From Chrysogorgia sp. JL179-B06 (Eukaryota; Cnidaria; Anthozoa; Scleralcyonacea; Chrysogorgiidae): a stretch of 64,000 nt of DNA. Positions 1 through 13,200 of this stretch are shown piece after piece. The DNA is taken from NCBI GenBank assembly GCA_035772405.1, contig JAYKKM010000193.1, forward strand, positions 2,937,501-3,001,500, in the 5' to 3' direction. Position numbers and translations under genes: made by a program. Below the pieces are notes generated by a model, which saw only the letters and a program-made list of their open reading frames with translations, searched no databases and was not told the origin of the DNA. Every line of letters starts with the position of its first letter. Positions within the stretch are counted from its first letter, which is position 1.

Positions 1-599
1 TATATAGAGGCTTTGTCCTCACCTATAAATAGGAATAATAATGATGAATACATGAATAAGATGAGTTCATTTTAAAATCCTGTTGACAGAAACATTTGCT
101 GCCATGCTCGCGCGAAGGTACTCAAACGGTTAGGTATAATTTTCTGGTCGCCGTTTCTGACCTTGTCGATTGAGCTATGATGATGTAATAGCAGGGCAAT
201 CAGCTCTATAACACAGAATGCTTTCGAAAAAGTAGACGGCTCGGTATTGTCTGCAAAGCTATCCAAACCCACGGTGCATTTTAAATGAGTTTCAAAACCA
301 TTTATGGTAAAACAAGATGATGTATTTGGATTACGGAGACCGACATATTAAGGCATGTCCACTTTGAACGAGTCGTTAGAATGAGTAGACACTTTTTAAG
401 TATTTCCGATGTTGTCCCGAGATCCGGGAAGCAGTTTTTTAACAGGTGGTTTCTCGTATGTTGTTAATAATTAGGAAATCAAATGACATTTGTTTATTTA
501 TTGTCGGGAAACTGATCTTTGACATCCCTGTTTTGTTTGGCCTCGGCCGAAAGACTGCATCCATCCATTATTTTGAATTGCACTCATGATAATCAGGGC

Positions 600-1600
600 C
601 AATATCATGCACGCCAAGTATAGGCTGAAGTTTCATAAAAATATCACGAAGTCTAAATTCTCACGATCTACACTTAATTTCTTTATGATCTCATTATGTC
701 TTACAGTACTATTGGTAGTCCACCATATTAAAAGGGCATATCTTGGCGTGCTGAAAATTCTCGCCACACTTACAGTGCAGTGGTACATGTTTCAGCTGCC
801 ATCCATTTCGCAGATGAAGCGCATCACGAAATTGTCTTTTGCTCATGTTGAAGCCTTGATCTTGTAGTGGTAAAACTGACAACTACGATTTCCAACCCCT
901 ATACTTCCTCCGGTGACAAACAGCCTTACTGGGTTTTGATAGGTATTATTCAGCACAGTTGATACTGCAGGACATATCGACAGATCACCCCGATGTTATA
1001 CAGCGCGGCTTGTCGATTGATGGTGTTGAATGCGTTGTTAGCATCTACCAATAATAATGTCTCTTTTTTTGAGATGACATAATCTCATTCATTGCGGGTT
1101 TTACTACATCCCGGGCGTTCTTTGTCAGCACCCGGACGATCCTTTTATTTGTATTAAGGTTAGTATTAGAAAACCATCAGGCGGGAGGTTAAGCCTGGTT
1201 CACACGAGCGAGTCAGCGACATAAGTATAAGCAACGAAAACAAAGCATGACTTTTGCTCTGGGACGTACGAAGACAAAACAACGAGACTTCTTTGTTTCC
1301 TCTTTTGTTTTGCTCTTGCCTTATGCTTCTTATGCTCATCTTTATGTCGCAGGCTTGACTTCATTCCTTTGTTTTTCCTTTTGTCTTGTCCTTATTATTA
1401 TGATTGTGTTCTCGTGTGAACCACCCACCGGCCACCTCTCGCGGATACTAAAATAGATCGTCCAGAAGGCGATTGCTTAGTAATTAAAAACCCATTCATT
1501 GCATGAACTGCAGCTTCACATCCGGCTTCTTGGACATCGTTTCCAAGTTCCAACCACTTTAAGGATGGTACCTCGCCAATACCAATTAGACGTACTCCTC
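600..1600 (-). pseudogene. Decayed reverse-transcriptase element (DxxNAF-type RT), fragment
   Basis: Minus-strand reading gives scattered pieces of a non-LTR reverse transcriptase. Around 1010-1065 the frame reads LLLVDANNAFNTINRQ, which looks like RT motif A with its aspartate. Around 780-850 it reads MSKRQFRDALHLRNGW followed by a CxCG pair, matching the C-terminal region of the copies at 3312-3779 and 15936-16000. Around 1500-1600 it reads RLIGIGEVPSLK and GCEAAVHAMN, an N-terminal RT part. Frames change repeatedly and stops occur, so no product is made. A 230 bp inverted-repeat element sits inside it. The family is common as uncharacterised RT proteins in cnidarians (recollection, not searched). 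Confidence 0.6.
1195..1424. mobile_element. Short inverted-repeat element inside the RT fragment
   Basis: TGGTTCACACGAG at 1196-1208 is answered by its reverse complement at 1411-1423. The interval interrupts the minus-strand RT remnant, so it looks like a MITE inserted into an older element. Confidence 0.5.
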
Positions 1601-1858
1601 ACCTGTTACAAATGCTGACATGTTCCTTGTTCCTTGGTTTTGCTTTTAGCGTGAGTAATAATAAGCACTGCATGACTGAACAGGCTTTAAAAACAATGCA
1701 CTCAAGAGCTGATTTGTCTGCGTATAATCTGGCTAATTATTTAATGAATGCTTTTCCATCTTATCCAGACGGAAGTAGAAAAATATTTCGCCTCCATTTG
1801 ACATTTCCTCATACAGTGTATGCCCGCGTCTATACGTTGAACAAACACTCTCCACTGA

Positions 1859-1925
1859 ACTCCAACCTACCCTCCCCCAACCTACCCTCCCCAACCTACC
1901 CTCCCCCAACCTACCCAACCCGCAG
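1859..1925. repeat. CCTACCC-rich tandem repeat
   Basis: About four copies of a 14-15 bp C-rich unit (CCCAACCTACCCTCC) lie in an otherwise AT-rich stretch. Apart from this tract nothing recognisable was seen between about 1620 and 2290. Confidence 0.7.
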
Positions 1926-2285
1926 AGAGCCTGCTCGCAGGCTACTGAAATCGCCCCATTGAAACTGAAATGGTATATTCATGCTCTCCCGAAGGAGTAT
2001 GATTTGCTTTATTTACTTCTTTGTTTTATGCAAATTTCATCAATAACATTGGCATTTTCTTGTTGGACTTCTTTCTTGAACCCCAGTTACCGTCCTTTCC
2101 ATGGCTTTATTCGCTTCACCGTTTACATACACTTCTTCACCAGCGTTAATATCTTCTTGTCGATTTATTTCTTGACTTTTCACCAGTTGAGATGCTGATA
2201 TTGATATTCTCAGATTCTGAGCTGTTAGACCTAATGAGGTATATCCTCGCACAACAACCTCATGATTTCCATATAGCCTTGACTT

Positions 2286-2440
2286 TGATAATAATGGCAA
2301 CTTTATTAATATAAATTTTTCTTATATATTTACAATTGCAAATCTCACTTCTTGAGGTAATTTACAATTGGCTAACTTGAATCACATATGATTATATACA
2401 GTATTAATATTTCTAAAACAACAGAAACAAATTTATAATT
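2286..2440 (-). repeat. 3' end copy of a minus-strand retroelement
   Basis: The stretch CAACTTTATTAATAT followed by a GAGGTAATTTACAATTG block is repeated at 2784-2870 and, more divergently, at 41022-41100. Read on the minus strand each copy ends in AATAAAGTT(T)CC, like a 3' untranslated region. Confidence 0.5.
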
Positions 2441-2741
2441 AAACATTTAGTGGTTCAGGATTGGTCCATTCTTTGTTTCTACAACAGAAGATATAATACG
2501 TCGTTCTAATGGCGATAGAGATCATGTTTCGGATGTAGTATTGTTGATGTTTGTTATCGAGTCCTAAATCATTTAACATTTCAATAAAAGTATGGCATTC
2601 TTTATCGAAAATTCGGAGTGAGCTGATGGAGAGATTAACAAATTTAACACTTGTGAAGTCCTCATTCTGCTTTCTTACTAGATCTTTGTACTTAGCTTTC
2701 TTCCGGTTAACGTTGTTGGTAAGGTTAGACTCAAATCCTAC

Positions 2742-2745
<4 letters not shown>

Positions 2746-2782
<37 letters not shown>
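2746..2782. repeat. (TAA)n microsatellite at a retroelement 3' end
   Basis: About twelve TAA units directly adjoin the minus-strand retroelement 3' end that starts at 2784 with GGAAACTTTATT. Confidence 0.85.
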
Positions 2783-2783
<1 letters not shown>

Positions 2784-2870
2784 TGGAAACTTTATTAAAA
2801 TATTTTGTTATATATACAATTATAAATCTCGCTCAATGAGGTAATTTACAATTGACTAAATAATTTTTTT
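2784..2870 (-). repeat. Second 3' end copy of the minus-strand retroelement
   Basis: Homologous to 2286-2440. A further AATAAACTTTATTTCACAA copy begins near 2887, so several 5'-truncated copies are stacked here. Confidence 0.5.
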
Positions 2871-3029
2871 AAATTTAATATTAATATAATAAACTTTATT
2901 TCACAATTTATAACTATACTTTACAATAATTTAGTTATTGAAGTTAATAACAGTATAATACATATAAACTCATGACAGTTAAAAAGATTAAAATGAAAAA
3001 TGTCAGTAAAATCACACTGATATAAAGGA

Positions 3030-3790
3030 AAAGTCATTAGCAACGTAGCTGGCTCTCCAGCAAACCCAGTTCTAAGTTTTTGTTTTTCACTTGATTAGGG
3101 GATTTTCTAGTCCCTCTCATGCATGCAATGGCTGATCTTAATAGAGCGAAGTAGAGGCGGCATCTCATCCATGCTAAGGTGACAGCATATTCCCATTTCC
3201 ACTTGACTGCTAACATCTCTGCCATTCTCTTGTAAGCAACCGTTGTTTCTTTGCTCAGACCACCACTTGTAGAAAAGATCAAAGGTGTAAACGTACCATG
3301 CTCTATTTCTCTTACTCTGTCGCCATATTCTCTTTTTTCATATTCTCCTGGCTTCTGTATAAAGAACCAATGCTGGTGTTGCGATAACTAGGCGCGTTTG
3401 GGTGGAACACCCTTACGTCAAAATATGCGCTTTGTTGGCGACAGCAGAAACCTTTAGCCTTTATATCAGATCTAGCCTCGTCTTGTCGATTTGCAGACTG
3501 CGGATATATGCTTTCACCCGTAATTAGCTGTAGCTGTGGTTCCTTCTCTGTTTCGTTACACACCTCACTCAGCCAATCAGCAGTGATGTCGCGGACCTCA
3601 TTATGGCGAACAATGGTCATACCACCGTGTGAACAGATCATAGCATGGTCTGTAGAGAAGTTAGCACCACACACGCAGTGCTGAGGCAGATTCTTTAGCT
3701 GCCAACCGTATCGTAGACACAGGGTGTCACGGAACTCGCTCTTATTCAAGTTAAAACCGTGTTCTTTCAGCGGAAGCACAGTGAGTCAGG
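3030..3790 (-). pseudogene. Retroelement C-terminal domain (nuclease-like) fragment
   Basis: Two minus-strand open frames (3312-3779, 155 codons; 3037-3282, 81 codons) are parts of one C-terminal domain; the residues between them (GDRVREIEHGTFTPLIF) read on in a shifted frame. Visible motifs are LNKSEFRDTLCLRYGW, a Cys/His knuckle (HCVCG, HAMICSHGG), RHNEVRD, ARSDIKAKGF, AYFDVRVFHPN, and a later GGLSKETTVAYKRM. The spaced aspartates D...FDVRV resemble a PD-(D/E)xK nuclease core like those at the C-terminus of some LINE proteins; that is inference. The copy is 5'-truncated and lacks the RT. Further copies of the same domain lie at 4060-4300 and 15480-16000. Confidence 0.6.
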
Positions 3791-3800
3791 AAGAAGAACC

Positions 3801-3850
3801 TTTAATAAATAATAATAATATAAATAATAATAATAATAATAATATTTATT
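3801..3850. repeat. (TAA)n/(TAAA)n microsatellite
   Basis: TAA-rich tract between two minus-strand retroelement copies: the 5' side of the copy at 3030-3790 and the 3' side of the copy at 4060-4300. Confidence 0.8.
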
Positions 3851-4059
3851 AACACTTTATGACATTATTTTTATATTTAAAATGTATTATATAGTTATAA
3901 TGAAGTCTGTTCAAAACCAATTGTTTAAAATATATTCATATTAATTAAAAAACTAACAACTAAATTTATAACAATAATAACAACATATTAAATATATAAA
4001 ATATAAAATATAAACGAGTCAAATAGAAAATAGTCGACTTTCTCCATAACTAAGTTCAA

Positions 4060-4300
4060 TGTTCGTTTCCGATGCATGTTCTAGTGCCTCTTATGCATGC
4101 AACCGCTGATCTAATTAAGGCAAACGAAAGAGAACATCTCATCCACGTCAAGGTAGCACTATACTCCGTCTTTCTCTTATTTTCTAACAATTCAACCATA
4201 CATTTGTATGCTATTGAGGTCTCTTTACTTAGCCGGCCAGTGGTATAGAAAATACAAGGGATGTGAAAGAGGCATTCTCAACTTTCCTAATTCTGTCACC
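4060..4300 (-). pseudogene. Retroelement C-terminal fragment, third copy
   Basis: Minus-strand reading from about 4290 to 4080 gives TGRLSKETSIAYKCMVELL and MRCSLSFALIRSAVACIRG, parallel to the domain at 3037-3282 (KETTVAYKRMAEML, MRCRLYFALLRSAIACMRG). It is a short, broken copy that ends against the TAA tract at 3801-3850. Confidence 0.6.
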
Positions 4301-4314
4301 ATATTCCCGGTTCT

Positions 4315-6475
4315 TTGCTTGCTCCTACCGTACGTGAAGTAGATGAAGTTCCTGTTATGTCAGATATTACACTATCAGAGAGTGATGTCCGGTCTATTCT
4401 CCAATCGCTCGACGTCACGAAGGCTACTGGACCGGATGAAATTGCTGGTAGACTTCTGAAAGAAACTGCCGTAGTTATAGCACCATCTCTATGTTCCCTA
4501 TTCAACAAGTCCCTCAACACAGGATTAATACCCGATGAGTGGAAGCTGGCAAACGTGGTTCCATTGTACAAAAAAGGCGATAACGAGCATTCCGAGAATT
4601 ATAGACCAATCTCACTACTATCTATAGTATCTAGACTTTGAAACGGTGTGTCTTAAACAACATCAAGAGCCGCCTTCATGACATAGTTCACAGCTGCCAG
4701 CACGGCTTCCTTGCAGGTAAATCATGTGTGACTAACCTATTAGAAACTTTGGACTATATTGGTTCTGTCCTGGATACGAGTGGTCAATTGGATGTCATCT
4801 ACCTTGATATGAGCAAAGCGTTTGACAAGGTCAGTCACGAGTTGCTCCTTCAAAAATTGCAGGAGTATGGATTTAGAGGGCAACTACTTCAATGGTTCAG
4901 ATCGTATCTAACAGGTCGTCGACAACGGGTCACCATACTGGGTGCTACTTCTGTCACGCTATCCGTCACATCTGGCGTACCGCAGGGATCCATTCTCGGC
5001 CCAGCGTTATTCCTGCTGTTTGTGAATAACCTTCCCGATGCTGTAAAGTCAAGTAGTATATCAATGTTCGCTGACGATACTAAGATACTCAAGACGATTA
5101 AATCGGCTACTGACGTAAACTTACTCCAACAGGATTTGTATAACTTGGAGTCTATTCTGGTCTTCTTTTTAATAAAAGTAAATGCTTGTCGCAGTCCATC
5201 ACGCGCAAGACAAAGCCGGTGCTCACCACGTACAGGTTAAACGATTCTGATCTGAAGTCAACAAGATGTGAGCGAGACCTAGGTGTCTGGATTTCCGCAG
5301 ACCTCACATGGACAAAACAGGTCTTAGCTCAGTCCGCCCGAGCCAACAAAATACTAGGATATATCAAGCGCAATACGCGGCACATTCGAAATATCGCTGC
5401 TAGGAAATTAATCTACATCACGTTGGTGCGCTCCTGCTTAGCATATGCCACCCAGATCTGGTCGCCACAGTCCATAGAGTTAATTACTAGGCTGGAAAGA
5501 ATTCAAAGGCGTGCAACCAAGTATATTCTCCATCTACCATTTCGGTGCTCAGCACGTTATTCCGCCATGTTACAATCACTCAGTCTATTACCAATTTGTT
5601 ATTGGCACGAGTTTTTAGACATGGTATTTTTTTTCAAAATGGTTAACGGCTTGGTAACCGTAAACCAGTCTGTTTTACCTCGTGTCAACTGTCCTACAAG
5701 GCTCACCAGGTCTTCTAGTAATCCGGATATTACAACCTATATTCCTCCAAAGTGCAAGTCCTCTACTTACCAACGATATTTCACTGTAAGGTCAATAAGT
5801 ATAGGTTATATACCGTGACCTCGGTGTTTAAGCGATATATCAACCCGAGGGCGAAGCCCGAGGGTTGATATATCGCTTAAACACCGAGGTCTAAGGTATA
5901 TAACCGCCTCATATCACCATTGGTGAAGTTTAGTATTTATGAGGTTGATAAGTACTTATCAACCTCATGAATAATTGTATGAGGTTGATAAGTACTTATC
6001 AACCTCATGAATAATTTTATGAGGTTGATATCAGATATAATGGCCACTAGAGAACAAAGGAAACTGAACCAACGGTGATATAAGAATATGGAACACCCTA
6101 TAGCTGCAGTATTGAACCTTAACACGGCGAACTTAAGCTCATTTAAAACTGTAATGTTCAATTATTACCTCAGAGCTTTGCAAGTTAACTATGAACCAGA
6201 AGACCCTAGAACCTTTAATACTGTTTGTTTAAAGTGCAATGTTTCTCGTAGCCTTACTCTACCCATAACATGTTGCTACTGATTTGTCATTAGTTTTTAG
6301 CGTTAATGGGCCCGCAGTAATTGGCTTAATGCTGTTGCGGTTTTCACCCTGCCTTTGTCTTAGTTACTGTAGTATCTACTCAGTCCTGTATATTTATCTG
6401 TTAGTAATGTGTATTGGTCTTGTAATCTTTTGGCGAAGCTAATAAATTAAAAATAAATAAATTATTACTTTGATA
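4315..6475 (+). pseudogene. CR1/Jockey-like LINE, 5'-truncated and interrupted
   Basis: Reverse transcriptase of a non-LTR retrotransposon that lacks the endonuclease half. Three frames carry successive parts: 4315-4641 (KATGPDEIAGRLLKE, NYRPISLLSIVSRL), 4638-5240 (LDMSKAFDKVSHELL, motif A; SGVPQGSILGPALF, motif B; FADDTKIL, the catalytic DD of motif C) and 5186-5818 (the C-terminal part, RDLGVWISADLTW, RIQRRATKYIL). Two frame changes, near 4640 and 5190, make it non-functional. A palindromic element at about 5800-6075 breaks the last part; the frame resumes near 6088 with the end of the protein. The 3' end is an AAATTAAAAATAAATAAATT tail at about 6440-6472. Domain order and motif spacing are typical of the CR1/L2/Jockey group; the exact clade is not resolved. 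Confidence 0.85.
5804..6075. mobile_element. Palindromic foldback insertion within the LINE
   Basis: GGTTATATACC at 5804-5814 begins a hairpin whose arms (TGACCTCGGTGTTTAAGCGA and its complement) close at 5905 around GGGCGAAGCCC. It is followed by about two and a half copies of a 40 bp unit (5937-6030), each itself a palindrome, GAGGTTGATAAGTACTTATC plus complement. LINE coding sequence lies on both sides, so this is a later insertion. Confidence 0.75.
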
Positions 6476-6479
6476 TTAT

Positions 6480-6640
6480 GCACAGCTGCCTGTAAGGGGC
6501 CTGCAGCTGACTGGATATCTTGACGAATCACTTTCAGGTAGATTTTGATATAATCCTTTAATTCTTGGAACTTCCCCAATCCTAATAGGTCTTATTCCGG
6601 CAATTCATCGGCAATTTAGCAAGGGTATGAACAGGACACA
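6480..6640 (-). pseudogene. Small fragment of the minus-strand RT family
   Basis: Minus-strand reading gives GIRPIRIGEV-like and QDIQSAAGPLQAAVHN-like words, comparable to the piece at 1500-1600. It is a short, frame-broken relic. Confidence 0.4.
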
Positions 6641-6783
6641 AGACTGCAGTGCGGAAACGTTGGGCTATTAATTGTAACTTTTAAGAGCGAGAGTAACAGC
6701 AAATTATGTCTGATATTCCACTCAACTGCATTGGGAAGCCATTAAAGTTCATGATACATTGGACGATTTTAACTACGATTTTT

Positions 6784-6846
6784 TTTATATAAATGATGTT
6801 GTACAAAAGGTTGTCACGTGACAACCATTTGTGCAACATCATTTAC
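6784..6846. repeat. Perfect hairpin, about 28 bp arms
   Basis: AAATGATGTTGTACAAA...GGTTGTCACGTGACAACC... closes on itself around CACGTG. Likely a tiny foldback element 70 bp upstream of the first collagen exon. Confidence 0.7.
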
Positions 6847-6915
6847 CTTAAAAGTCATGTCGTTTAACATCAACTTAAGACCTGAACATAAATAATTCCA
6901 TTATTGACATTTTAG

Positions 6916-6969
6916 GGATTTCCGGGAGACATTGGAGAACTTGGGTTTCCTGGATCGCCAGGCCAGCCG
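6916..6969 (+). CDS. Collagen exon 1 (54 bp)
   Basis: TTTTAG acceptor, GTATGG donor. Translates to [18 protein letters not shown], six perfect triplets. First exon visible; upstream exons must lie outside the window. Confidence 0.9.
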
Positions 6970-7169
6970 GTATGGTTTTCAAGTACAATGTAAATACACA
7001 ATAAAAATGTGGATTTATTTTATTCCATAAAGTTTGTAATAAATTATTATTTTATTTATTTTAAGGGTCCTTCAGGTGTCGATGGAAGTTTTGGTTTTCA
7101 TGGAACACCAGTGAGTTATTTTGCACGTCCGTTCATCCGCTTACTTCAATGTTTTCTTTATTTATTTAC

Positions 7170-7242
<73 letters not shown>

Positions 7243-10200
7243 GATACATTCGGTTGTTATCTGCAAGTCTCATTCTCTGTTTTCATTGCTGTCTACCCCC
7301 CTCTGTGCTCTTTGCATCAATGACATTACAAATATTTCATCTTCTCATATGTTTAATTTTTCTTCAGCTTTTTACTCATGTGCTTCTCAGAGCCGTATTT
7401 GTGTTTGTTTAGCGGTCTGAAATAATATTCGCATTGCATGAGTATTTATCATTTATGACCGACCATGATCTTATCGTATTCAGGGAGACAGTGGTTTTAT
7501 AGGAATACCTGGACCAGCAGGACCGAATGGGCAGCCGGTATGCTAACATAATCCGTCGTTCATGTTATGTTTTCTAATGTAAATTTATAATTTAAAGTGT
7601 TTTACGCAGTGAAAAATTCAGTTCGAAATAAACTCTCTTACTTATAGAAATATAAAAAGAAATATAAAGAAATATAAAAACTATTAATTTAATTATATAA
7701 AGAAGAAATATAAAAATTATTAAGATTGGAGTTTACAACTCTTCCATATCTCACTTTGTTCTTGACATATTAAGATTTGTTTGATATGGAAATGATCCTC
7801 ACTTTGACGTCACACTGCATAATGACTTACTAAAAAAGCATGACTGTATATCTTTGGGATTAACAAATCAAATCACTTGAAACGTAATTTCGTACGTTTA
7901 GTATCATGGGACACACACATGCACACTTTCATAATTTTATTACATAATCCCAAAGTTATACAGTCTTCTTCAATAAGCATTATGGCTTATGCAGCAGGGG
8001 TCATCCTAAGGAAAATGTTCAACTGCCCATTTCAACATACGCTAAAATGTGATCAAAATGAGTATCGTGGCCGCGCGAAATATTGTGGGCACTAATAACA
8101 CAAGAACGTTTCTTGGCAACGTAAAAAAAGTATGAAAATCCTTATTTATGATTTTGAGTAGGATTTATAATTAGAGGCTGTGGGATGCAGGTTATGAGGG
8201 AAGTGATGGGGGAAATATTTAGAAAATGGGGTGTTCATCAGTTGCTCACAGTACCTATTAGTGGACAGAACATTTTGAATACCTTGGGTCGTTATCTAAT
8301 AAGCTTTTTTCATAGATATCATACTTCAGACTTTAATTTAGTTGCGTTTTTTCCCAAAACTCTATTTTAGAACTGTCCATTTTATATTTAGAACTGCCCA
8401 TTTTGGAAAGCGTCCAAATGGGACGCTGAGGATGACCCCTATTATGCAGTATGAGATATAGAAGAGTTGTAAACGCCAATAGATATAATTTCTATAGTTC
8501 TTTACAGGAAGAGAGTTTATTTCGAACTGAATTTTTCACTGCATAAACACTTTAATATTATAAATACTAATGATTTTATCATTCAGGGACGTGTTGGACA
8601 AGATGGTGATACAGGACCAAGAGGGACGCCAGGAGTAAAGGTGACTAATTTGAAGAAAATAACTAAGTGCATACATGAATTAAATAGAAGGCTAAAAGGG
8701 ATGACTGAAAAGGACCTTTCTGTTTTTGTTTGGTCTTTATTTTTGGTTAGGTTAGGGTTAGCTACGGTTAGAGTTAGCTACGGTTAGGGTTAGGTTTAAG
8801 GTTAAGATCAAGGTTAGGGTTACTGTAGATTTGTTCTTGAAAATGAGAAGGTCCTTTTGAGTCATCCCTTTTAGCCTTCACCACATGAATTCATTTCTCC
8901 GTCCGTCCATGTATCTGCAAAAATAAAAGTAGTGTGCCATGTAGGCAGTGTGCCATGTAGGCAGTGTTGAAATACGAATAAAAACACTGAGACCACTCTT
9001 ATCTAGATACTGAAACCTCTCTTATCCTAAACCTCTCTATCTATGTCATTTTTTATTAGTGCTAAATTATTTAAGAGATTAAATCTTCTCAGAAGAATTA
9101 GGAAATATCTTAGCACAGATATTAGCAAGCAGATGCATGGTACATTAATTCAGCCTTTGTACGATTATTGTGACATGACTTGGTCAAATGCTGACCAAAC
9201 AAGTCTGAATAGATTACCGCGACAGCCGCTCGTATAATTTCAGTTAAGAAAACTAGAGAAGAACGTTCTGCAACACTTTTTACATCTTACTTGGTCACCA
9301 CTTATACTGATAGATGGTCAAGTCATAAATGTGTTACCGTATTTAAATGTTTAAACGTGTCTTTATTTCAAGCACAACTTCTTATTAATGTCTGCAGGAG
9401 TAAAGAGGTCGAATACCGTAAACAAATTACTGACATTTTGAGCGAGGATGCACTAAAGTGATACGTGCTCAATAATTTTTGTTATATATATAATACTACA
9501 GAAGATGTTGTAAAAACCGTTGCCAGGGTGCTCAATGGAGATCCAGAGCATATTATAGTTAAAGTTAAAAGACTAAACAGTTTTGATTAGACATATTTAT
9601 TGCAGTAGTTAGTTTCGTGCCACACATACGGTGTAGTATACTAATGAGTAGAACAGGAAGCATGTTTAAGATCTTAGCGTCCGTTTGCTGTTTTTTGAAT
9701 TATATTTTTAAATTTAATAATATGAATATAATTAAAAATACCTCTTCAGGCAAATAAATAATATTGTTAGTTCCACACGTTTCGCCGATTAGGGCTTCTC
9801 CAATGGATTAATAAGTTATACAATATGATTCTCACTATATATATAGAAAAAAATATGCAAATTTAGAAAGTAATTATAGATCTAAAATATATGATGGCGT
9901 TGTACAGCTACACTGCAAAAAAACTTGAGTTAAATGAACTCAAAACACTGAGTAAAATGTGCATCCACAGTGACTCAGTATGTTGAGTTAATTTTACTCA
10001 CGTGGTATGAATAAAAAATCAAGAGTAAATTTTCTCAAAAAACTGAGTTCAAACTACTCAAAGCACATGCATCCACAGTGACTCAATATTTTGAGTAAAA
10101 TAAGACATTACTCAGTATGAGTAAAATTTACTCAATCGGTGTGAGTAAAACAAACTCAAAAAAATGAGTTCAGACTACTCAAAGCACATGCATCCACAGT

Positions 10201-13200
10201 GACTCATTATTTTGAGTAAAATAAGACATTACTCAATCCGTGAGTAAAACTACTCCAACAATTGAGTTATTTAACTCCAACCAAACACATTCACATTGAC
10301 ACTGTATTTTGAGTAAAATAAGGAATTACTCAACCTGAGTAATTCCTTCTTTTCTGCAAAATACACTCAATGTGAATAAAAAAGCTCAACATTTAGTACA
10401 CTTCCACTGCAAACAGAGAAATAAACATTCATAGTAAATATTATATAATTGCACAAATCTATCCCCACAGTAAAATATAACAAAGTGATTGGTCTACATA
10501 AAAAGTATAAAACAATATTGTCTGATGTCTCAAGCACTTAAATGTCACTTCAAATCATTCAAAACATTAATGAAATTAATGACAGAGCTTGGTAATTTTG
10601 CACCATCATTAATTTTGAGGATGTGTTTTTGAATAAATAAACAAAGGTTGTTTAAGAATGCTGGGCACTTAAACATGAAGGCACAATTCATGGCCATGAA
10701 GGCCAGAACACCTTCAACCAATCCTCCATCTACTTGGCACACCACCAGGTTCTCGTCAATGAGAAACACCTCGGGTGAATCGAGGATCTGCCCTTTCACC
10801 AGTATCTGTGGAGATTTTGTTTCTTTGCTTCTAACCATCTCCTCAATATCCGAATCGTCCTGTTAAATTAAAATAAGAAAGGATTATGCCTTCTATAAAA
10901 TATTTTTGAGTGTTTCGAAATGTATAGATAATTTGTTTCGAATACCAATATTTCTATCATATATAATAAGTGTAGAATAGAATACTGTGATTTATTTTTT
11001 CCGGTCCGTATCCTACCAAATCCTGCTTTCTGATTGGCTAACAAGCAGTCCGTATGAGCCCATACGGACCGCTCAAAATAATTTCAGTTTTAAATGCGTT
11101 TTATAAGCCGTAAAATATTCTAAAAACATTTGAAAATGAACTCAAACGAGATTGAACATATTGAAATACATATAAGTGATATTTTTATCCGGACAGAGAC
11201 TTCACTCTCAATTTCCTTTGACGAAGAAAAACCACAGACTTTTGTTTTTTGTCCACTGACTAGAAATACTGATGACGACCAAAAAAACAAGCCAGGATAT
11301 TAAGGAAAAAAAACAAAAAATTTACCGTTTTGGTCGGTCCGTATTGAGAAATATTTCCCTTGGTCTCAAAAACGTCCCTCAGCCTGCGACCTCGGGCCGT
11401 TTTTGAGACCTCGGGAAATATTTCTCCATACAGACCTCCAAACCGGTAAATAAAATAAAATTGTGTATATAAGAAACCAACCTCAAGCAAGTGACAACTA
11501 AGCTAATAAGCAAGCAAACATACAGTACTACACACATTTGTTAATATTATAATCAGTTTTACCAATGCATATGTATATCGATACACCGAGGTTGCAATTA
11601 GCTATACTGTATAACTAACAATATTTTGGCATGGACAGGATAAAAACAGATACATGTACTAACATAGCCAGATCCAACATTACGATCTAGTAGAAATGGG
11701 TAATCTTTTACAAAAATGGGGATATAGTGAGATAATTAATACATGCCATGTATACTGCTGATATACAAGAACCAGCCAGCATAATAATATACAAGGCTAG
11801 CTAGACTTGCTCCAAGTCTGCCTCTTGGTGTTTCGAGGCGGTTGAGACGGGTTTGTTTCGAGACGGGTTTGTTTCGAGACAGGTTTATGTTTTGGTAAAA
11901 CGAAAGGGCCTTCGCTCAACACAGACTCACAGTGTACTATTATTAGTCAACGAGCGAGCGAAAACCCGCTGGCGGAACGGATTTTCGCTCGCTCGCTCGC
12001 CCGCCCGTTTTCTTTCGCCTCAAATATATTGTTGAAACCAAAACATAAACCGGTCTCGAAACAAACCCGTCTCAAATAAACCCGTCTCGAAACAAACCCG
12101 CCTCGAAACACCAAGATGCAGACTTGGAGCAAGTCTAAAGGCTAGCCTATACAAGCCAATAATTTCTTTAGAGTGACTATAAATACTGCGGATTTCGGTT
12201 GAGTGTTTCAGCACGCCTGTTTCCGTTTCCGTTTAGCTACAACAAGCTAGAGTCAGTTCGCCACACACATAAAGCAAGTTCGCCACACACATTTAAGTCA
12301 ATTCGCTACAACTCATCATTTTTCCCCAACGCGCTTCCCATTATTATTATGCCCTCGAACAATACCTATTGAAACCATATCGAGTGCAATTGATAAAATG
12401 AAGCGACGGCGAATGAGGTGTTTAATTGGCCAAATCATTTGAAACAACTGCGCGTTCGCCGTTGGTGAGAATTTAGAGGAACGAAGTACTGACGTTTTGA
12501 TGAAGGGATTACAAGATTTTCTCTATAGCCTGTATTAAAATACTACGACTCAATTCGTGTCTTTACTTCAGGCAAAGTTATTGCTGTAGCGCAATGTCTC
12601 CGTGTAGATGTGGCACGCGCGCAAACCACATGTGTATGGTCTGCGCGCAGGTGTAGATGTGGCACGCGCGCAAACCACATGTGTATGGTCTGCGCGCAGG
12701 CTATACGCGGACCATTTGCTATTCGTAATGAAGTCAAAAGAATATAACAGATATACAACACCAGCTTCAAATATAAAGAAAAAACAATGTTGCGAGAAGC
12801 TTTTGTAGAAACAGAAATCATGCTGTATGCCAGCCGAGCCTAAAATCTATCGTTATCACTTATAATTTTGAATATATAATTACGTGTATATACAATACCT
12901 TCAAACTTTGGCTCATCTTCACTGAATCATTCTCGAGATAACCAGGCTTTAACGTCCTCGATTGAAGCAACCATTATTTTAATCAGTCGTTGGATAATAT
13001 AAACGGAGAAGAACTTTGTTTGACCACTCTTGGCAACAGTCACGGTTGAAAAGGATTTATTCAATCCCGACCGCGTTGAATCAAGTAGGTAACACGGTTT
13101 GCGATTGGCTAAAAATCTGACGCAGCGATACCAGTTAGATATTTGATACGATATCAGTGCTGCGTGAATAACAAAGTTTTGGCAGCTTGACAACTGTTAG

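Noticed and set aside
8740..8825. Telomere or internal telomeric site
   Set aside because: GGTTAG units are degenerate and enclosed by the inverted repeats of a small element.
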